This document shows positions 24,538-35,314 of a stretch of 64,000 nt of DNA, piece after piece (positions within the stretch are counted from its first letter, which is position 1; each line of letters begins with the position of its first letter). Both the position numbers and the translations under genes were made by a program. A model generated the notes under the pieces. The model made no database searches and had not been told where the DNA came from. It saw nothing but the letters and a program-made list of their open reading frames with translations. The stretch is taken from positions 620,001 through 684,000 of the forward strand of contig NZ_BEWC01000001.1 of NCBI RefSeq assembly GCF_003112575.1, read 5' to 3'. The DNA comes from Streptomyces ardesiacus. GTDB taxonomy: Bacteria > Actinomycetota > Actinomycetes > Streptomycetales > Streptomycetaceae.

Positions 24538-25761
24538 CTACCAGGTGCACGGGAGCGTGCGCGGCCCCCTGATCATGGTCTTGCGGCGCCAGGCCACCTG
24601 GTCGGCGGGGACCGCGAGCCGCAGCTCCGGCAGCCGCTCCAGGAGCGTGTCGACCAGCAGTTCGGTCTGCATCCGGGCGAGCACGGCGCCCGTGCAGAAG
24701 TGGTGCCCGTTGCCGTACGCCAGGTGCGGGTTGGGCTCGCGGTCCAGGTCGATGCGGTCCGGGTCGGGGAAGACCTCCGGATCGCGGTTGGCGGCCAGGT
24801 AGGAGACGTACACGGGGTCGCCGGCGGCGATGCGCGTCCCGCGGACCTCGACGTCCTCCAGGGCGATGCGGGCCAGGCCCACCGAGGTGCGGTGCGAGAT
24901 CCAGCGCAGCAGTTCGTCCAGCGCCGTGCCGCGCGCCCCGGGCCGCTCCCGCATCCGCGTCATCAGCTCGGGGCGGGTGAGCAGCAGGTACAGCATCTGG
25001 CCGACGTTGTGCGTGACGGCCTCGCCGCCGATCTGCAGCGGCCCCGCCAGCCCGACGGCCTCCGTCTCGCCGACCTCGCCGCGGCCCACGGCGGCGCCCA
25101 GCAGGGAGTACACGTCGTCGCCGTCGCCGTCCGCCCGGGCGCGGACGGTCTCGGTGATCCACCCGTACAGGCCCTGCTTGGCCCGCTCGGCGGCCTCCGC
25201 GCCGCCGGAGGTGGAGATGATCTGCCGGGTCCAGGAGTGCACACGCTCCCGGTCGGCGGCCGGCACGCCCATCACCTCGCTGACCACGGCGATCGGGAAC
25301 GGCTCCAGCACCCGCTCGACCAGGTCCGCCGGCGGTCCCTCGGCGAGCATCCCGTCGACCAGGCCGTCGAGGATCTCCTGCGCCCGGGGCCGCAGCCGCT
25401 TCGTCGCGCCCACGGTGAACGCCCCCGCGACCGCCCGCCGCAGCCTGTTGTGGTCCGGCTGGTCGGCGAAGGCGAGCGAGCCGGGGCGCGGCTTGAAATG
25501 CGGAGCGAGACGCGTGACCTGACGGCGCGTCAGCTCGGCCCGGCCGAAACGCGGATCGTTCGTGATCGCCCTGACGTCGTCGTACCGCGTCACCAGCCAG
25601 GCCCACCCCTCGCCGTGCGGGAGCCGGACGCGGGTCAGCGGCCCCTCGCGCATGAGTGCGGCGAGGACCGGGTCGAACTCCGGGCCGTCCAGGTCGAGGG
25701 CGGGCCAGTCCCGTACCGGGGGCGGCGACTGGCCGGTGAGGGTGGTGGTCTCCTGCGTCAT
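24538..25761 (-). CDS. cytochrome P450, CYP158A1-like
   Basis: A 407-residue bacterial P450. The heme loop is YGNGHHFCTGAVLAR with Cys356 as thiolate ligand, the K-helix motif is ELLRW, and the I-helix is QIGGEAVTHNVGQM rather than the usual AGxDT. Several stretches (PPVRDWPALDLDG, GEGWAWLVTR, QVTRLAPHF, VSYLAANRDPEVFPDPDRID) match my memory of S. coelicolor CYP158A enzymes, which couple flaviolin into pigments. No type III polyketide synthase lies in the window, so flaviolin would be made elsewhere. No ferredoxin gene is adjacent. Confidence 0.9.
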   Translation of the reverse strand: MTQETTTLTGQSPPPVRDWPALDLDGPEFDPVLAALMREGPLTRVRLPHGEGWAWLVTRYDDVRAITNDPRFGRAELTRRQVTRLAPHFKPRPGSLAFADQPDHNRLRRAVAGAFTVGATKRLRPRAQEILDGLVDGMLAEGPPADLVERVLEPFPIAVVSEVMGVPAADRERVHSWTRQIISTSGGAEAAERAKQGLYGWITETVRARADGDGDDVYSLLGAAVGRGEVGETEAVGLAGPLQIGGEAVTHNVGQMLYLLLTRPELMTRMRERPGARGTALDELLRWISHRTSVGLARIALEDVEVRGTRIAAGDPVYVSYLAANRDPEVFPDPDRIDLDREPNPHLAYGNGHHFCTGAVLARMQTELLVDTLLERLPELRLAVPADQVAWRRKTMIRGPRTLPCTW

Positions 25762-25834
25762 CCCCCCACCCTCGCCGGGCGTCCGCCCGGCTGTCGCGCG
25801 GGAGTGCTCCAGCCGGTGGGCGGCCGGCCGGCGC

Positions 25835-26632
25835 TCAGGCGGACACGGCGTCCACGAGCGCCGCGAGCGACTCGGCGAGCCGGGACAGCCCCGGCCCGGC
25901 CGGACCGCCCGGCTCCGTCATGTAGGTGTCCCGGCGGATCTCCACCATCAGCGCGGCGACCTCGGCCCGCTTCCCGTAGAAGTCCAGCGGTACGTACGTC
26001 CCGCCGAAGGGGCTGTCCAGGCCGGTCTCCCCGCACGGGGCGAAGGCCTCCCGGGCCGCGGCGAGCAGCCCGGGCGGCGTGTGGAAGCCGTCGGTGCCCA
26101 GGCAGACGGGCGGGCGCGGTCCCCCGCCGTGCAGTTCGTAGGGGAGCGGCTCGGCCGGATAGGAGTGCACGTCGACGATCACGGCCCGTCCGGTGGCCGC
26201 GAGCCGGTCGGCGACCGCCTCGGTCATGGCCCGCGCGTAGGGCCGGAAGTACCGCTCGAGCAGCGGCTCGGGGTCGGTGCCGTCCGGGCGCAGCACCTCG
26301 CGGTGCGAGGTCCGCGTGTACACGGCGCCCATCCCGGCGGCCGTCATCTCCTCCCGCTCGTCCGGGAACCGTTCCGGGTCGACCACCAGCCGCGAGGTCC
26401 GGTTCACGAACCGCCAGGGTGTGAGGCCGGCGAGTTCGGCGGCCCGCCCGGCGATCTCCGCCGTGTGCGCGTCGGTCATGTGGTCCAGCTCCCGCTCCAG
26501 CTCCGCGCCGGTGAGGGCGAGGCCGGCCCGCACGTCGGCGGGGACCGCACGGGAGGAGTGCGGCACGTGCAGCAGCACCGGGGAGTGCGGGGCGCCCGGC
26601 AGCAGCTCGAAGGCGGGCGGGGCGTCGGTCAC
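25835..26632 (-). CDS. N-formylglutamate amidohydrolase family protein
   Basis: A 265-residue FGase-family metallo-amidohydrolase. Visible motifs are VLLHVPHSSRAVP, the DAHTAEIAG region, NRTSRLVVDPERFPD, VIVDVHSYPAEPLPYE and ALMVEIRRDTYM, with the conserved His, Asp and Glu metal ligands of the family. The family hydrolyses N-formylglutamate in histidine degradation. No hut genes adjoin, so the substrate could differ. It is divergent from the DUF5713 gene. Confidence 0.85.
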   Translation of the reverse strand: MTDAPPAFELLPGAPHSPVLLHVPHSSRAVPADVRAGLALTGAELERELDHMTDAHTAEIAGRAAELAGLTPWRFVNRTSRLVVDPERFPDEREEMTAAGMGAVYTRTSHREVLRPDGTDPEPLLERYFRPYARAMTEAVADRLAATGRAVIVDVHSYPAEPLPYELHGGGPRPPVCLGTDGFHTPPGLLAAAREAFAPCGETGLDSPFGGTYVPLDFYGKRAEVAALMVEIRRDTYMTEPGGPAGPGLSRLAESLAALVDAVSA

Positions 26633-26712
26633 GGGGCGGCTCCGGGGGGCGTTGTCAGTGGGGCGCGGCAGGATGCGCGGTGTCGGCGACGGACTACGAG
26701 GACGGGAGCGTC

Positions 26713-27054
26713 ATGCCGATCACCAACGAGCGGGTGGCCGCACATCGGTTTCTGGAGGGGCTGTACAAGGACGACTACTTCCCCGACCGGGTGGTGGACC
26801 GGGGCCGCGACGTCCTGCTGCGGCTGTGCGAGCGCGTGGAGAGCGACCGGCCCGCCGGTCTTGCGGCACTGTACGCGCTGACCCACGCGGCCACCGAGGA
26901 GTTCAACGAGCTGGAGGCGGCCTTCGAGGAGGCGGGCAGCGAGATCGAGACCACGGCGCGGGAGGAGATCGGCGAGGCCTTCTGGTTCGTCGCCCAGGCC
27001 TACGGCTTTCCCGACGCGGACCCGGAGGAGCTGATCGCGCCACGGGAGTGGTGA
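26713..27054 (+). CDS. DUF5713 family protein
   Basis: A 113-residue soluble protein matching DUF5713. It begins [20 protein letters not shown] and contains [20 protein letters not shown] and [19 protein letters not shown]. It is mostly helical and acidic. Function is unknown. GGGAG precedes the chosen ATG, and an upstream GTG at 26680 is possible. Confidence 0.8.
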   Translation: MPITNERVAAHRFLEGLYKDDYFPDRVVDRGRDVLLRLCERVESDRPAGLAALYALTHAATEEFNELEAAFEEAGSEIETTAREEIGEAFWFVAQAYGFPDADPEELIAPREW

Positions 27055-27060
27055 GGCGGC

Positions 27061-27095
27061 GGCACCCCGCCTCCGGGTGACGGAGACGGGGTGCC
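27061..27095. terminator. bidirectional terminator between DUF5713 gene and icd
   Basis: GGCACCCCG/CGGGGTGCC plus an inner CTCCG/CGGAG, separated by single mismatches, enclose a five-base loop. It sits between convergent genes, 7 bp after the DUF5713 stop and 26 bp beyond the icd stop. Confidence 0.85.
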
Positions 27096-27121
27096 GGGGT
27101 CCCGGCGGGCCGGGGAGAGGG

Positions 27122-29443
<2,322 letters not shown>

Positions 29444-30523
29444 TCAGGGGAGCGCGACGGTGTCCTCGCCCGCCCGCTGCCGCGGAAGGACCACGGCCCC
29501 CTGCTGGAGCGCGACCGTCCGCGCGGGCGACGGGATCCGGATGCCCTCGGCCCGGTAGCGCTTGTGCAGGCGCTTGATGAACTCGTGCTTGATCCGGTAC
29601 TGGTCGCTGAACTCGCCCACGCCCAGGATCACGGTGAAGCCGATCCGCGAGTCGCCGAACGTGTGGAAGCGGATCGCCGGCTCGTGGTCCGGGACCGCGC
29701 CGCCGACCTCCGTCATCACCTCGGCGACCACCTCGGCCGTCACGCGCTCCACGTGGTCCAGGTCACTGTCGTAGGAGACGCCGACCTGGACCAGGACCGT
29801 GAGCCGCTGCTCGGGCCGCATGAAGTTGGTCATGTTCGACTTGGCGAGCTGCCCGTTCGGGATCACGACCAGGTTGTTGGACAGTTCGCGCACGGTGGTC
29901 TGGCGCCAGTTGATGTCCTCGACGTAGCCCTCCTCGCCGCTGCTGAGCTGGATGTAGTCGCCCGGCTGCACGGTCTTGGAGGCGAGGATGTGAATGCCCG
30001 CGAACAGGTTGGCCAGCGTGTCCTGGAGGGCCAGCGCGACCGCCAGACCACCGACGCCGAGGGCCGTGAGCATCGGCGCGACGGAGACGCCCAGTGTCTG
30101 CAGCATCACCAGGAAGCCGAGGGCCAGCACCAGGATCCGGGTGATGTTGACGAAGATCGTGGCCGACCCGGCGACCCCGGAGCGCGAGGTCGTCACCGTC
30201 CGTACCAGGCCGGCGACCACCCGGGCCGCCGTCACCGTCGCCACGAAGATCAGCAGCACCGTCAGGGTCTGGTTGACGCTGTGCCGCACCGCCCGCGTCA
30301 GCGGCAGCGCCGCCGCGGCACCGGCCACGCCGCCCGCGACCGCCGCCCACGGCGCCACCGTGCGCAGGGCGGCCACGATCACGTCGTCGCCGCTCCAGCG
30401 GGTGCGCCGCGCGTGGCCCGCCAGCCGGCGCAGCAGCAGACGCAGCAGGAACGCGCCGAGCAGGCCCGCCCCCAGCGCGACGCCGGCGGGCAGCAGGTGG
30501 TCCATGGTCGGGTCCTCGGTCAC
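29444..30523 (-). CDS. MscS-type mechanosensitive ion channel
   Basis: A 359-residue membrane protein. Four or five hydrophobic helices are followed by the MscS core: the pore helix GGLAVALALQDTLANLFAGI, then the beta domain EGYVEDINWRQTTVREL and VIPNGQLAKSNMTNFMRP. It releases solutes on hypoosmotic shock. GTG 30523 is chosen because GGAGG stands six bases before it. An in-frame ATG six codons on (30505) is an alternative. The final 25 residues are an extra tail with Ala, Val and Arg. Confidence 0.9.
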   Translation of the reverse strand: MTEDPTMDHLLPAGVALGAGLLGAFLLRLLLRRLAGHARRTRWSGDDVIVAALRTVAPWAAVAGGVAGAAAALPLTRAVRHSVNQTLTVLLIFVATVTAARVVAGLVRTVTTSRSGVAGSATIFVNITRILVLALGFLVMLQTLGVSVAPMLTALGVGGLAVALALQDTLANLFAGIHILASKTVQPGDYIQLSSGEEGYVEDINWRQTTVRELSNNLVVIPNGQLAKSNMTNFMRPEQRLTVLVQVGVSYDSDLDHVERVTAEVVAEVMTEVGGAVPDHEPAIRFHTFGDSRIGFTVILGVGEFSDQYRIKHEFIKRLHKRYRAEGIRIPSPARTVALQQGAVVLPRQRAGEDTVALP

Positions 30524-30665
30524 CGGCCGCCTCCAACGGAAAGCCCAGGGATGTCGGGGATGCGCGATCCGCCCGGACCGCAAGGCAGTTCGACCGGCGT
30601 GCGGGCTCATCCTGCCGCATCCCGGGAGGTGCTCCCCACCGTGCCGGAGCGCGGGGCGGGCCGTC

Positions 30666-32180
30666 TCAGACGATGCCCTCGGCGAGTTCCGCCTGCTCGC
30701 GGTCGTCGCCGTAGGCCGCGGCCGTCGGGGTGCCGTAGGAACGGCGGGCGACGAACCACCACACCGTGGCCAATACCAGGACGACGACCAGGGCGACGGC
30801 GGCGTAGTTCATCGTGTCGGCCGTCACCGGGGAGGACTGCGGGAGGCAGAACAGCACGGTGACCAACGCCACCCACACCACCGCGACCCACCCGACCGGC
30901 CTGCTCCACCGGCCCAGGTTCCAGGGCCCCGGCGTGAACCGGTCACCGGCCCGCAGCCGCAGCAGCACCGGGATGGCGTACGCAGGCGTGATGCCGATGA
31001 CGTTGATGGCGGTCACCGCCCCGTACGCCGTCGCCGAGTACAGGGACGGCAGCGCCAGCAGACAGGCGACCGCCACCGACAGCCACACCGCCGCCACCGG
31101 CGTCTGGGTGCGGGCGGAGACCCTGCGCCACAGCGACGAGCCGGGCAGGGCGCCGTCCCGGCTGAACGCGAACACCATCCGGCTGGCCGCGGCCACCTCG
31201 GCGTTGCCGCAGAACAACTGCGCCACGATCACCACCAGCAGCAGCGCGCTCGCGCCGTCCGTGCCCAGGCCGTCCAGGAGGATCTGCGCGGGCGGCACCC
31301 CGGTCGCGGTGTCGCGGGTCGCGGCGTAGTCCTGGATCGCGAAGGTCAGCCCGGCCAGCAGCACGAAACCCGCCAGCCACGACACCCAGATGGCCCGCAC
31401 GATGCCGCGCGCCGCCGACACCGACGCGTTCGAGGTCTCCTCGGACAGGTGGGCGGAGGCGTCGTAGCCGGAGAAGGTGTACTGCGCGAGCAGCAGGCCG
31501 ATCGCGGCCACGTACAGCGGGTTCTCCCACCCGGTGTCGTTGACGAACTCGGTGAAGACGAAGGACGGCGACTGGTGGTGGTCCGGGACGATCACCAGCG
31601 CCCCGACGATCAGCGCCACACCGGCCAGGTGCCACCACACGCTGACCGAGTTGAGCACGCTGACCAGCCGCACCCCGAAGAGATTGAGGGTGGCGTGCAG
31701 CAGCAGGATCACGACGAAGATCAGCATCGTCTTCTCCGGCGTCGGCTCGAAACCCCACTGGAGGTTCAGGAACGCGCCGGTGAACAGCGCCGCCCCGTAG
31801 TCGATCCCGGCGATCGCCCCGAGCAGCCCCAGCAGGTTCAGCCAGCCCGTGTACCAGCCCCAGCGCCGCCCGCCGAGCCGGTCGGCCATGTAGTACAGGG
31901 CGCCGGACGTGGGATACGCGCTGGTCACCTCGGCCAGCGCCATCCCGACGCACAGCACGAACAGGCCCACCCCCGCCCAGCCCCACATCATCACGGCGGG
32001 ACCGCCGGTGCCCAGGCCGAAGCCGTACAGGGTCATGCAGCCGGACAGGATCGAGATCACCGAGAAGCTGATCGCGAAGTTGCCGAAGCCGCCCATGCGG
32101 CGGGCCAGCACCGGCCGGTATCCGAGTTCGCGCAGGCGCTGTTCCTCGTCGGTGGCCGACGGTTCGGGGGAGCGGGACAT
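30666..32180 (-). CDS. APC superfamily amino acid/amine permease
   Basis: A 504-residue membrane protein with about twelve helices, of the amino acid/choline transporter (GabP/UGA4-like) type. The N-terminal part is LARRMGGFGNFAISFSVISI, followed by FGLGTGGPAVMMWGW and GMALAEVTSAYPTSGALYY. GYDASAHLSEETSNA is a typical central motif. Substrate is unknown. GGAGG precedes the ATG by six bases. The hypothetical gene upstream ends 31 bp before, so both may form an operon. Confidence 0.88.
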   Translation of the reverse strand: MSRSPEPSATDEEQRLRELGYRPVLARRMGGFGNFAISFSVISILSGCMTLYGFGLGTGGPAVMMWGWAGVGLFVLCVGMALAEVTSAYPTSGALYYMADRLGGRRWGWYTGWLNLLGLLGAIAGIDYGAALFTGAFLNLQWGFEPTPEKTMLIFVVILLLHATLNLFGVRLVSVLNSVSVWWHLAGVALIVGALVIVPDHHQSPSFVFTEFVNDTGWENPLYVAAIGLLLAQYTFSGYDASAHLSEETSNASVSAARGIVRAIWVSWLAGFVLLAGLTFAIQDYAATRDTATGVPPAQILLDGLGTDGASALLLVVIVAQLFCGNAEVAAASRMVFAFSRDGALPGSSLWRRVSARTQTPVAAVWLSVAVACLLALPSLYSATAYGAVTAINVIGITPAYAIPVLLRLRAGDRFTPGPWNLGRWSRPVGWVAVVWVALVTVLFCLPQSSPVTADTMNYAAVALVVVLVLATVWWFVARRSYGTPTAAAYGDDREQAELAEGIV

Positions 32181-32211
32181 GACAGACCTCCGGGGACGGA
32201 AGGGTGGGGGG

Positions 32212-33231
32212 TCAGGGGTGCCGTCGGCCACGGTCGCCGCCACGGCCGCCGGCGGCCGAGCGGCTGCGCGTGCGGGCCTGGAGGAAGACCTCCACCGCCC
32301 GCCTGGCCGAGCCGTCGCCCGGGGTCCGGCAGGCCCAGGGCAGGGGAGTCCAGTAGGGGCCGAGCGCGTCGAACACCTGGTTCGCCTCCCGGAATCGCAG
32401 GGCGCCCCACAACGCGTGGGCCAGGTGGTTCAGATCGGGCAGGGAGCGCTCGTCCCGCGGACAGAGCGTGAACCAGGAGTCGAACGCCTGCCGTGCCTCC
32501 CGGGTGGCGTCCTCCGCCACCCAGTGCAGGTCCAGCGCCGCCTCGCGGGCGCCCGAACGGCGGTAGCGCTCCACCCGCACGTACAGCGGCAGCACGTGCA
32601 GCGCCGATCCCGGCGGCGCCGACCCGGCCGCCCAGTGCGCGAACCCCGCCGCCTGGGCCAGGCGTTCGGAGCCGCCGCGCGGATACAGGAACTGCAGCAT
32701 GCGGTGATGGGCCTCGCGGTTGTACGGGTCCCGCTTGCCGGCCTCGGCGAGCAGGCCCCACGGCCCCGGCGGCAGCATCGGCTCGGGCGGCGCCATCCGG
32801 TGCTCCTGCCAGCGCTGCCCCTCGTCGAGCCTGGCCAGCGCGAGCAGGCACACCCACGGCACCGGGTCGTACGGCGCCGAGCGCGTCGCCGCGTCGCAGG
32901 CGTGCCAGGCCTGCAGCCACAGTTCGCGCGTGCGGGCGTGGTCCTCGCGGTGCGCCCGCAGCGCGCGCTCCACCACCACCCGGGCGTGCATCACCGCGGC
33001 GGCCACACTGTGCGGCTCCTCCGCGAGCCAGGCCCGCACCACGTCCGTACCGGCCGCCGAGGCGGCCAGCACCTGGGTGCGGCGCGTCCACTGCGACCAC
33101 GAACCGGTCTGCTCCAGCAGGATGCGCATCGACATCCAGCGCCCGGCCCGCACCTCCTGCAGGGCGGAGCGCAGCGCCGTGTCGTGGCCGGCGGGGTCGT
33201 AGGCGGGCTGTGCTCCGTCTCTGGCCATCAC
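32212..33231 (-). CDS. hypothetical helical (TPR-like) protein
   Basis: A 339-residue soluble protein I do not recognise by name. It is Ala, Arg and Trp rich and predicted mostly helical. Repeated segments such as TRELWLQAWHACDAATRSAP, YDPVPWVCLLALARLDEG and DPYNREAHHRMLQFL suggest a TPR-like superhelix. The C-terminus is basic and low complexity. It is preceded by a TATAGT -10 with a strong dyad and followed at 31 bp by the amino acid permease. Confidence 0.7.
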   Translation of the reverse strand: MMARDGAQPAYDPAGHDTALRSALQEVRAGRWMSMRILLEQTGSWSQWTRRTQVLAASAAGTDVVRAWLAEEPHSVAAAVMHARVVVERALRAHREDHARTRELWLQAWHACDAATRSAPYDPVPWVCLLALARLDEGQRWQEHRMAPPEPMLPPGPWGLLAEAGKRDPYNREAHHRMLQFLYPRGGSERLAQAAGFAHWAAGSAPPGSALHVLPLYVRVERYRRSGAREAALDLHWVAEDATREARQAFDSWFTLCPRDERSLPDLNHLAHALWGALRFREANQVFDALGPYWTPLPWACRTPGDGSARRAVEVFLQARTRSRSAAGGRGGDRGRRHP

Positions 33232-33329
33232 ACGCCCGCTGTCGGAAGCGGAACGGACCGTACGGCAGCATGGCGTGACAAACAGCCCTCCCCGGGGGCG
33301 GCGGTGCGGTGGTCGAGCGGTCGGCGCAC

Positions 33330-33355
33330 ACTATAGAGGCGGAGGTTCCGCCTCT
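33330..33355 (-). promoter_or_regulatory. promoter with dyad upstream of the hypothetical gene
   Basis: On the minus strand TATAGT (complement of 33330-33335) is a good -10. Adjoining it, AGAGGCGG and CCGCCTCT (33335-33342 and 33348-33355) form an 8-bp inverted repeat with a five-base centre, in the spacer region. This is an operator position by geometry; the cognate factor is unknown. Confidence 0.5.
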
Positions 33356-33422
33356 GTTCAGTTTTGACCGGGCGACGCAAAACCGTTGCCACCAGGGCGA
33401 GTTGACCGACAGTCAGCCGCTC

Positions 33423-33451
33423 TTGACGCGGTGTGCCCGCGACGGCAGGCT
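33423..33451 (+). promoter_or_regulatory. promoter of the FGGY kinase operon
   Basis: TTGACG at 33423, 17-bp spacer, CAGGCT at 33446: a Streptomyces vegetative-type promoter about 50 bp before the kinase ATG. Confidence 0.6.
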
Positions 33452-33501
33452 GGCGCGCAGAGATCGCCGGGACCGTCGGCGCCGGAACGGGGAGGTGGGC
33501 G

Positions 33502-34941
33502 ATGCCGGACGCGGTGCTCGCCGTCGACCAGGGCACGTCCGGCACCAAGGCCCTGGTGATCTGCCCCGAACGCGGCGTGCTCGGGACCGGGTTCGCCGAG
33601 GTCCGCCCCCGGTACCTGCCCGGCGGACGGGTCGAGGTGGACCCGCGGGAGCTGTACGGATCGGTGGTCGACGCCGGCCGCCGGGCGCTCGCCGACGCGG
33701 ACGAGCCGGTGGCGGCCCTGGGCCTCGCCAACCAGGGCGAGACGGTGCTCGCCTGGGACCCGGGCACCGGCCGCCCGCTCACCGACGCGCTGGTCTGGCA
33801 GGACCGCCGGGCGGCCCCCCTCTGCGACCAACTGCGGGATCACTCGAACGAGTTACAGCAGCTGACCGGCCTTCCCCTGGACCCGTACTTCGCCGCGCCG
33901 AAAATGGCCTGGATACGACGGCACCTCACCCGCGCGGGCCACGTCACCACCTCCGACACCTGGCTGGTCCACCGCCTCACCGGCGCCCACGTCACGGACG
34001 CCGCGACCGCCTCCCGCACCCAGCTCCTCGACCTCGACCGCGCCGCCTGGTCGCCCCGCGCCCTGGAGCTGTACGGCCTCACCGGCGAACCCCTCCCGGA
34101 CATCGTGGACAACGCCGTCCACGTCGGCACCACCAGGGCCTTCGGTCCCGAACTCCCGCTCACCGGCCTCGCCGTCGACCAGCAGGCCGCCCTGCTGGCC
34201 CAGCGCGTGACCGAACCCGGCACCGCCAAGTGCACCTACGGCACCGGTGCGTTCCTCCTCGCCCACACCGGCGGCACACCCCGGCGCGGCACCTCGGGCC
34301 TGGCCGCCTGCGTCGCCTGGCGGCTCGGCGGGCGCACCGACCACTGCCTGGACGGGCAGGTGTACACGGCCGCCTCCGCAGTACGCTGGCTCACCGGCCT
34401 CGGCGTCGTCACCGGCGCCGCCGACCTCGACCCCGTGGGCGCCACGGTGCCGGACACCGGCGGCGTCACCTTCGTCCCGGCGCTGGCCGGGCTCGCCGCC
34501 CCCTGGTGGCGCGGGGACCTGCGCGGCTCGCTCACCGGTCTCGGCCTGGACACCACCCCCGGGCACCTGGTGCGCGCCCTGTGCGAGGGGCTCGCCGCCC
34601 AGGTCGCCGAACTCGCCGACGCCGCGGCGGCCGACCTCGGAGGCCCCCTGACCGCCCTGCGCGTCGACGGCGGCCTCACCCGCTCCGCGCTCCTCATGCA
34701 GACCCAGGCCGACCTGCTGCAACGCCCGGTCGAGGTGTCCGCCCTGCCGGACGCCACCGCACTCGGCGCCGGCGCCCTCGCCCGGCTCGGCGCGGACCCG
34801 TCCCTCACCCTCGCCGACGCGCTCCCCGACCTCGGACCCACCACCGTGTACGAACCCCGCGTCAGCGCCGACGAGGCCGGCGAACGCCGCGCCCGCTTCC
34901 GCACGGCGGTCGCCGCACTCCTCGCCGGGGATCCGGCGTGA
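33502..34941 (+). CDS. FGGY family carbohydrate kinase, glycerol kinase-like
   Basis: A 479-residue sugar kinase of the FGGY fold. The N-terminal phosphate motif is LAVDQGTSGTKALVI, followed by NQGETVLAWD and ALVWQDRRA. The C-terminal half has GLAVDQQAALLAQ, KCTYGTGAFLL and LRVDGGLTRSALLMQ. The QGTSGTK and WQDRR features are those of glycerol kinases. The next two genes encode G3P dehydrogenase-type flavoproteins, which supports glycerol or a related polyol. GGGGAGG precedes the ATG. Confidence 0.85.
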   Translation: MPDAVLAVDQGTSGTKALVICPERGVLGTGFAEVRPRYLPGGRVEVDPRELYGSVVDAGRRALADADEPVAALGLANQGETVLAWDPGTGRPLTDALVWQDRRAAPLCDQLRDHSNELQQLTGLPLDPYFAAPKMAWIRRHLTRAGHVTTSDTWLVHRLTGAHVTDAATASRTQLLDLDRAAWSPRALELYGLTGEPLPDIVDNAVHVGTTRAFGPELPLTGLAVDQQAALLAQRVTEPGTAKCTYGTGAFLLAHTGGTPRRGTSGLAACVAWRLGGRTDHCLDGQVYTAASAVRWLTGLGVVTGAADLDPVGATVPDTGGVTFVPALAGLAAPWWRGDLRGSLTGLGLDTTPGHLVRALCEGLAAQVAELADAAAADLGGPLTALRVDGGLTRSALLMQTQADLLQRPVEVSALPDATALGAGALARLGADPSLTLADALPDLGPTTVYEPRVSADEAGERRARFRTAVAALLAGDPA

Positions 34942-35314
34942 CGAGCGGCCGCCGCCCCGCCGCGCGAGGGCCCGCACCCGCCCCACCCGGTCCGGGGGCC
35001 CCGCCCGTCGGACCGGGCGCGGAGGGCCGGGGCCGCACAGGGGCCGGACGAACGCCCGGTGCGACGGTGTCCGCGCCCGGGACGCCCTGCCCCCCGGCGC
35101 CCGGGGCCGCGCACCGTGCCGGGCGGGCGCGGGTCCCGCTCGCCGTGCCGTCCCGGGCGGGTCTGCCGCGCGGTCGCGGACACGGGCCGGGGCGAGGGTC
35201 CCGTGGGGCGGCGTCCGGTGCCGCGCGGTCCGCCGCCCGGCCGTCGGCCCCGCCGCCTCCCGGGACGGGCACGCACCCCGTCCCGTGCGGTGCGCGGCCC
35301 GAAGGGAGTCCCGC
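34942..35314. other. GC-rich intergenic stretch without a gene
   Basis: About 370 bp of extremely GC-rich sequence between the kinase and the first flavoprotein gene. I see no start with ribosome site, no domain and no clear hairpin. The last 20 bp carry GAAGGGAG for the next gene. It may be a long leader within one operon. Confidence 0.6.

Noticed and set aside
24538-25761. P450 as part of a biosynthetic gene cluster
   Set aside because: Neighbours are an amidohydrolase, DUF5713 and TCA-cycle genes; no synthase or tailoring genes surround it.
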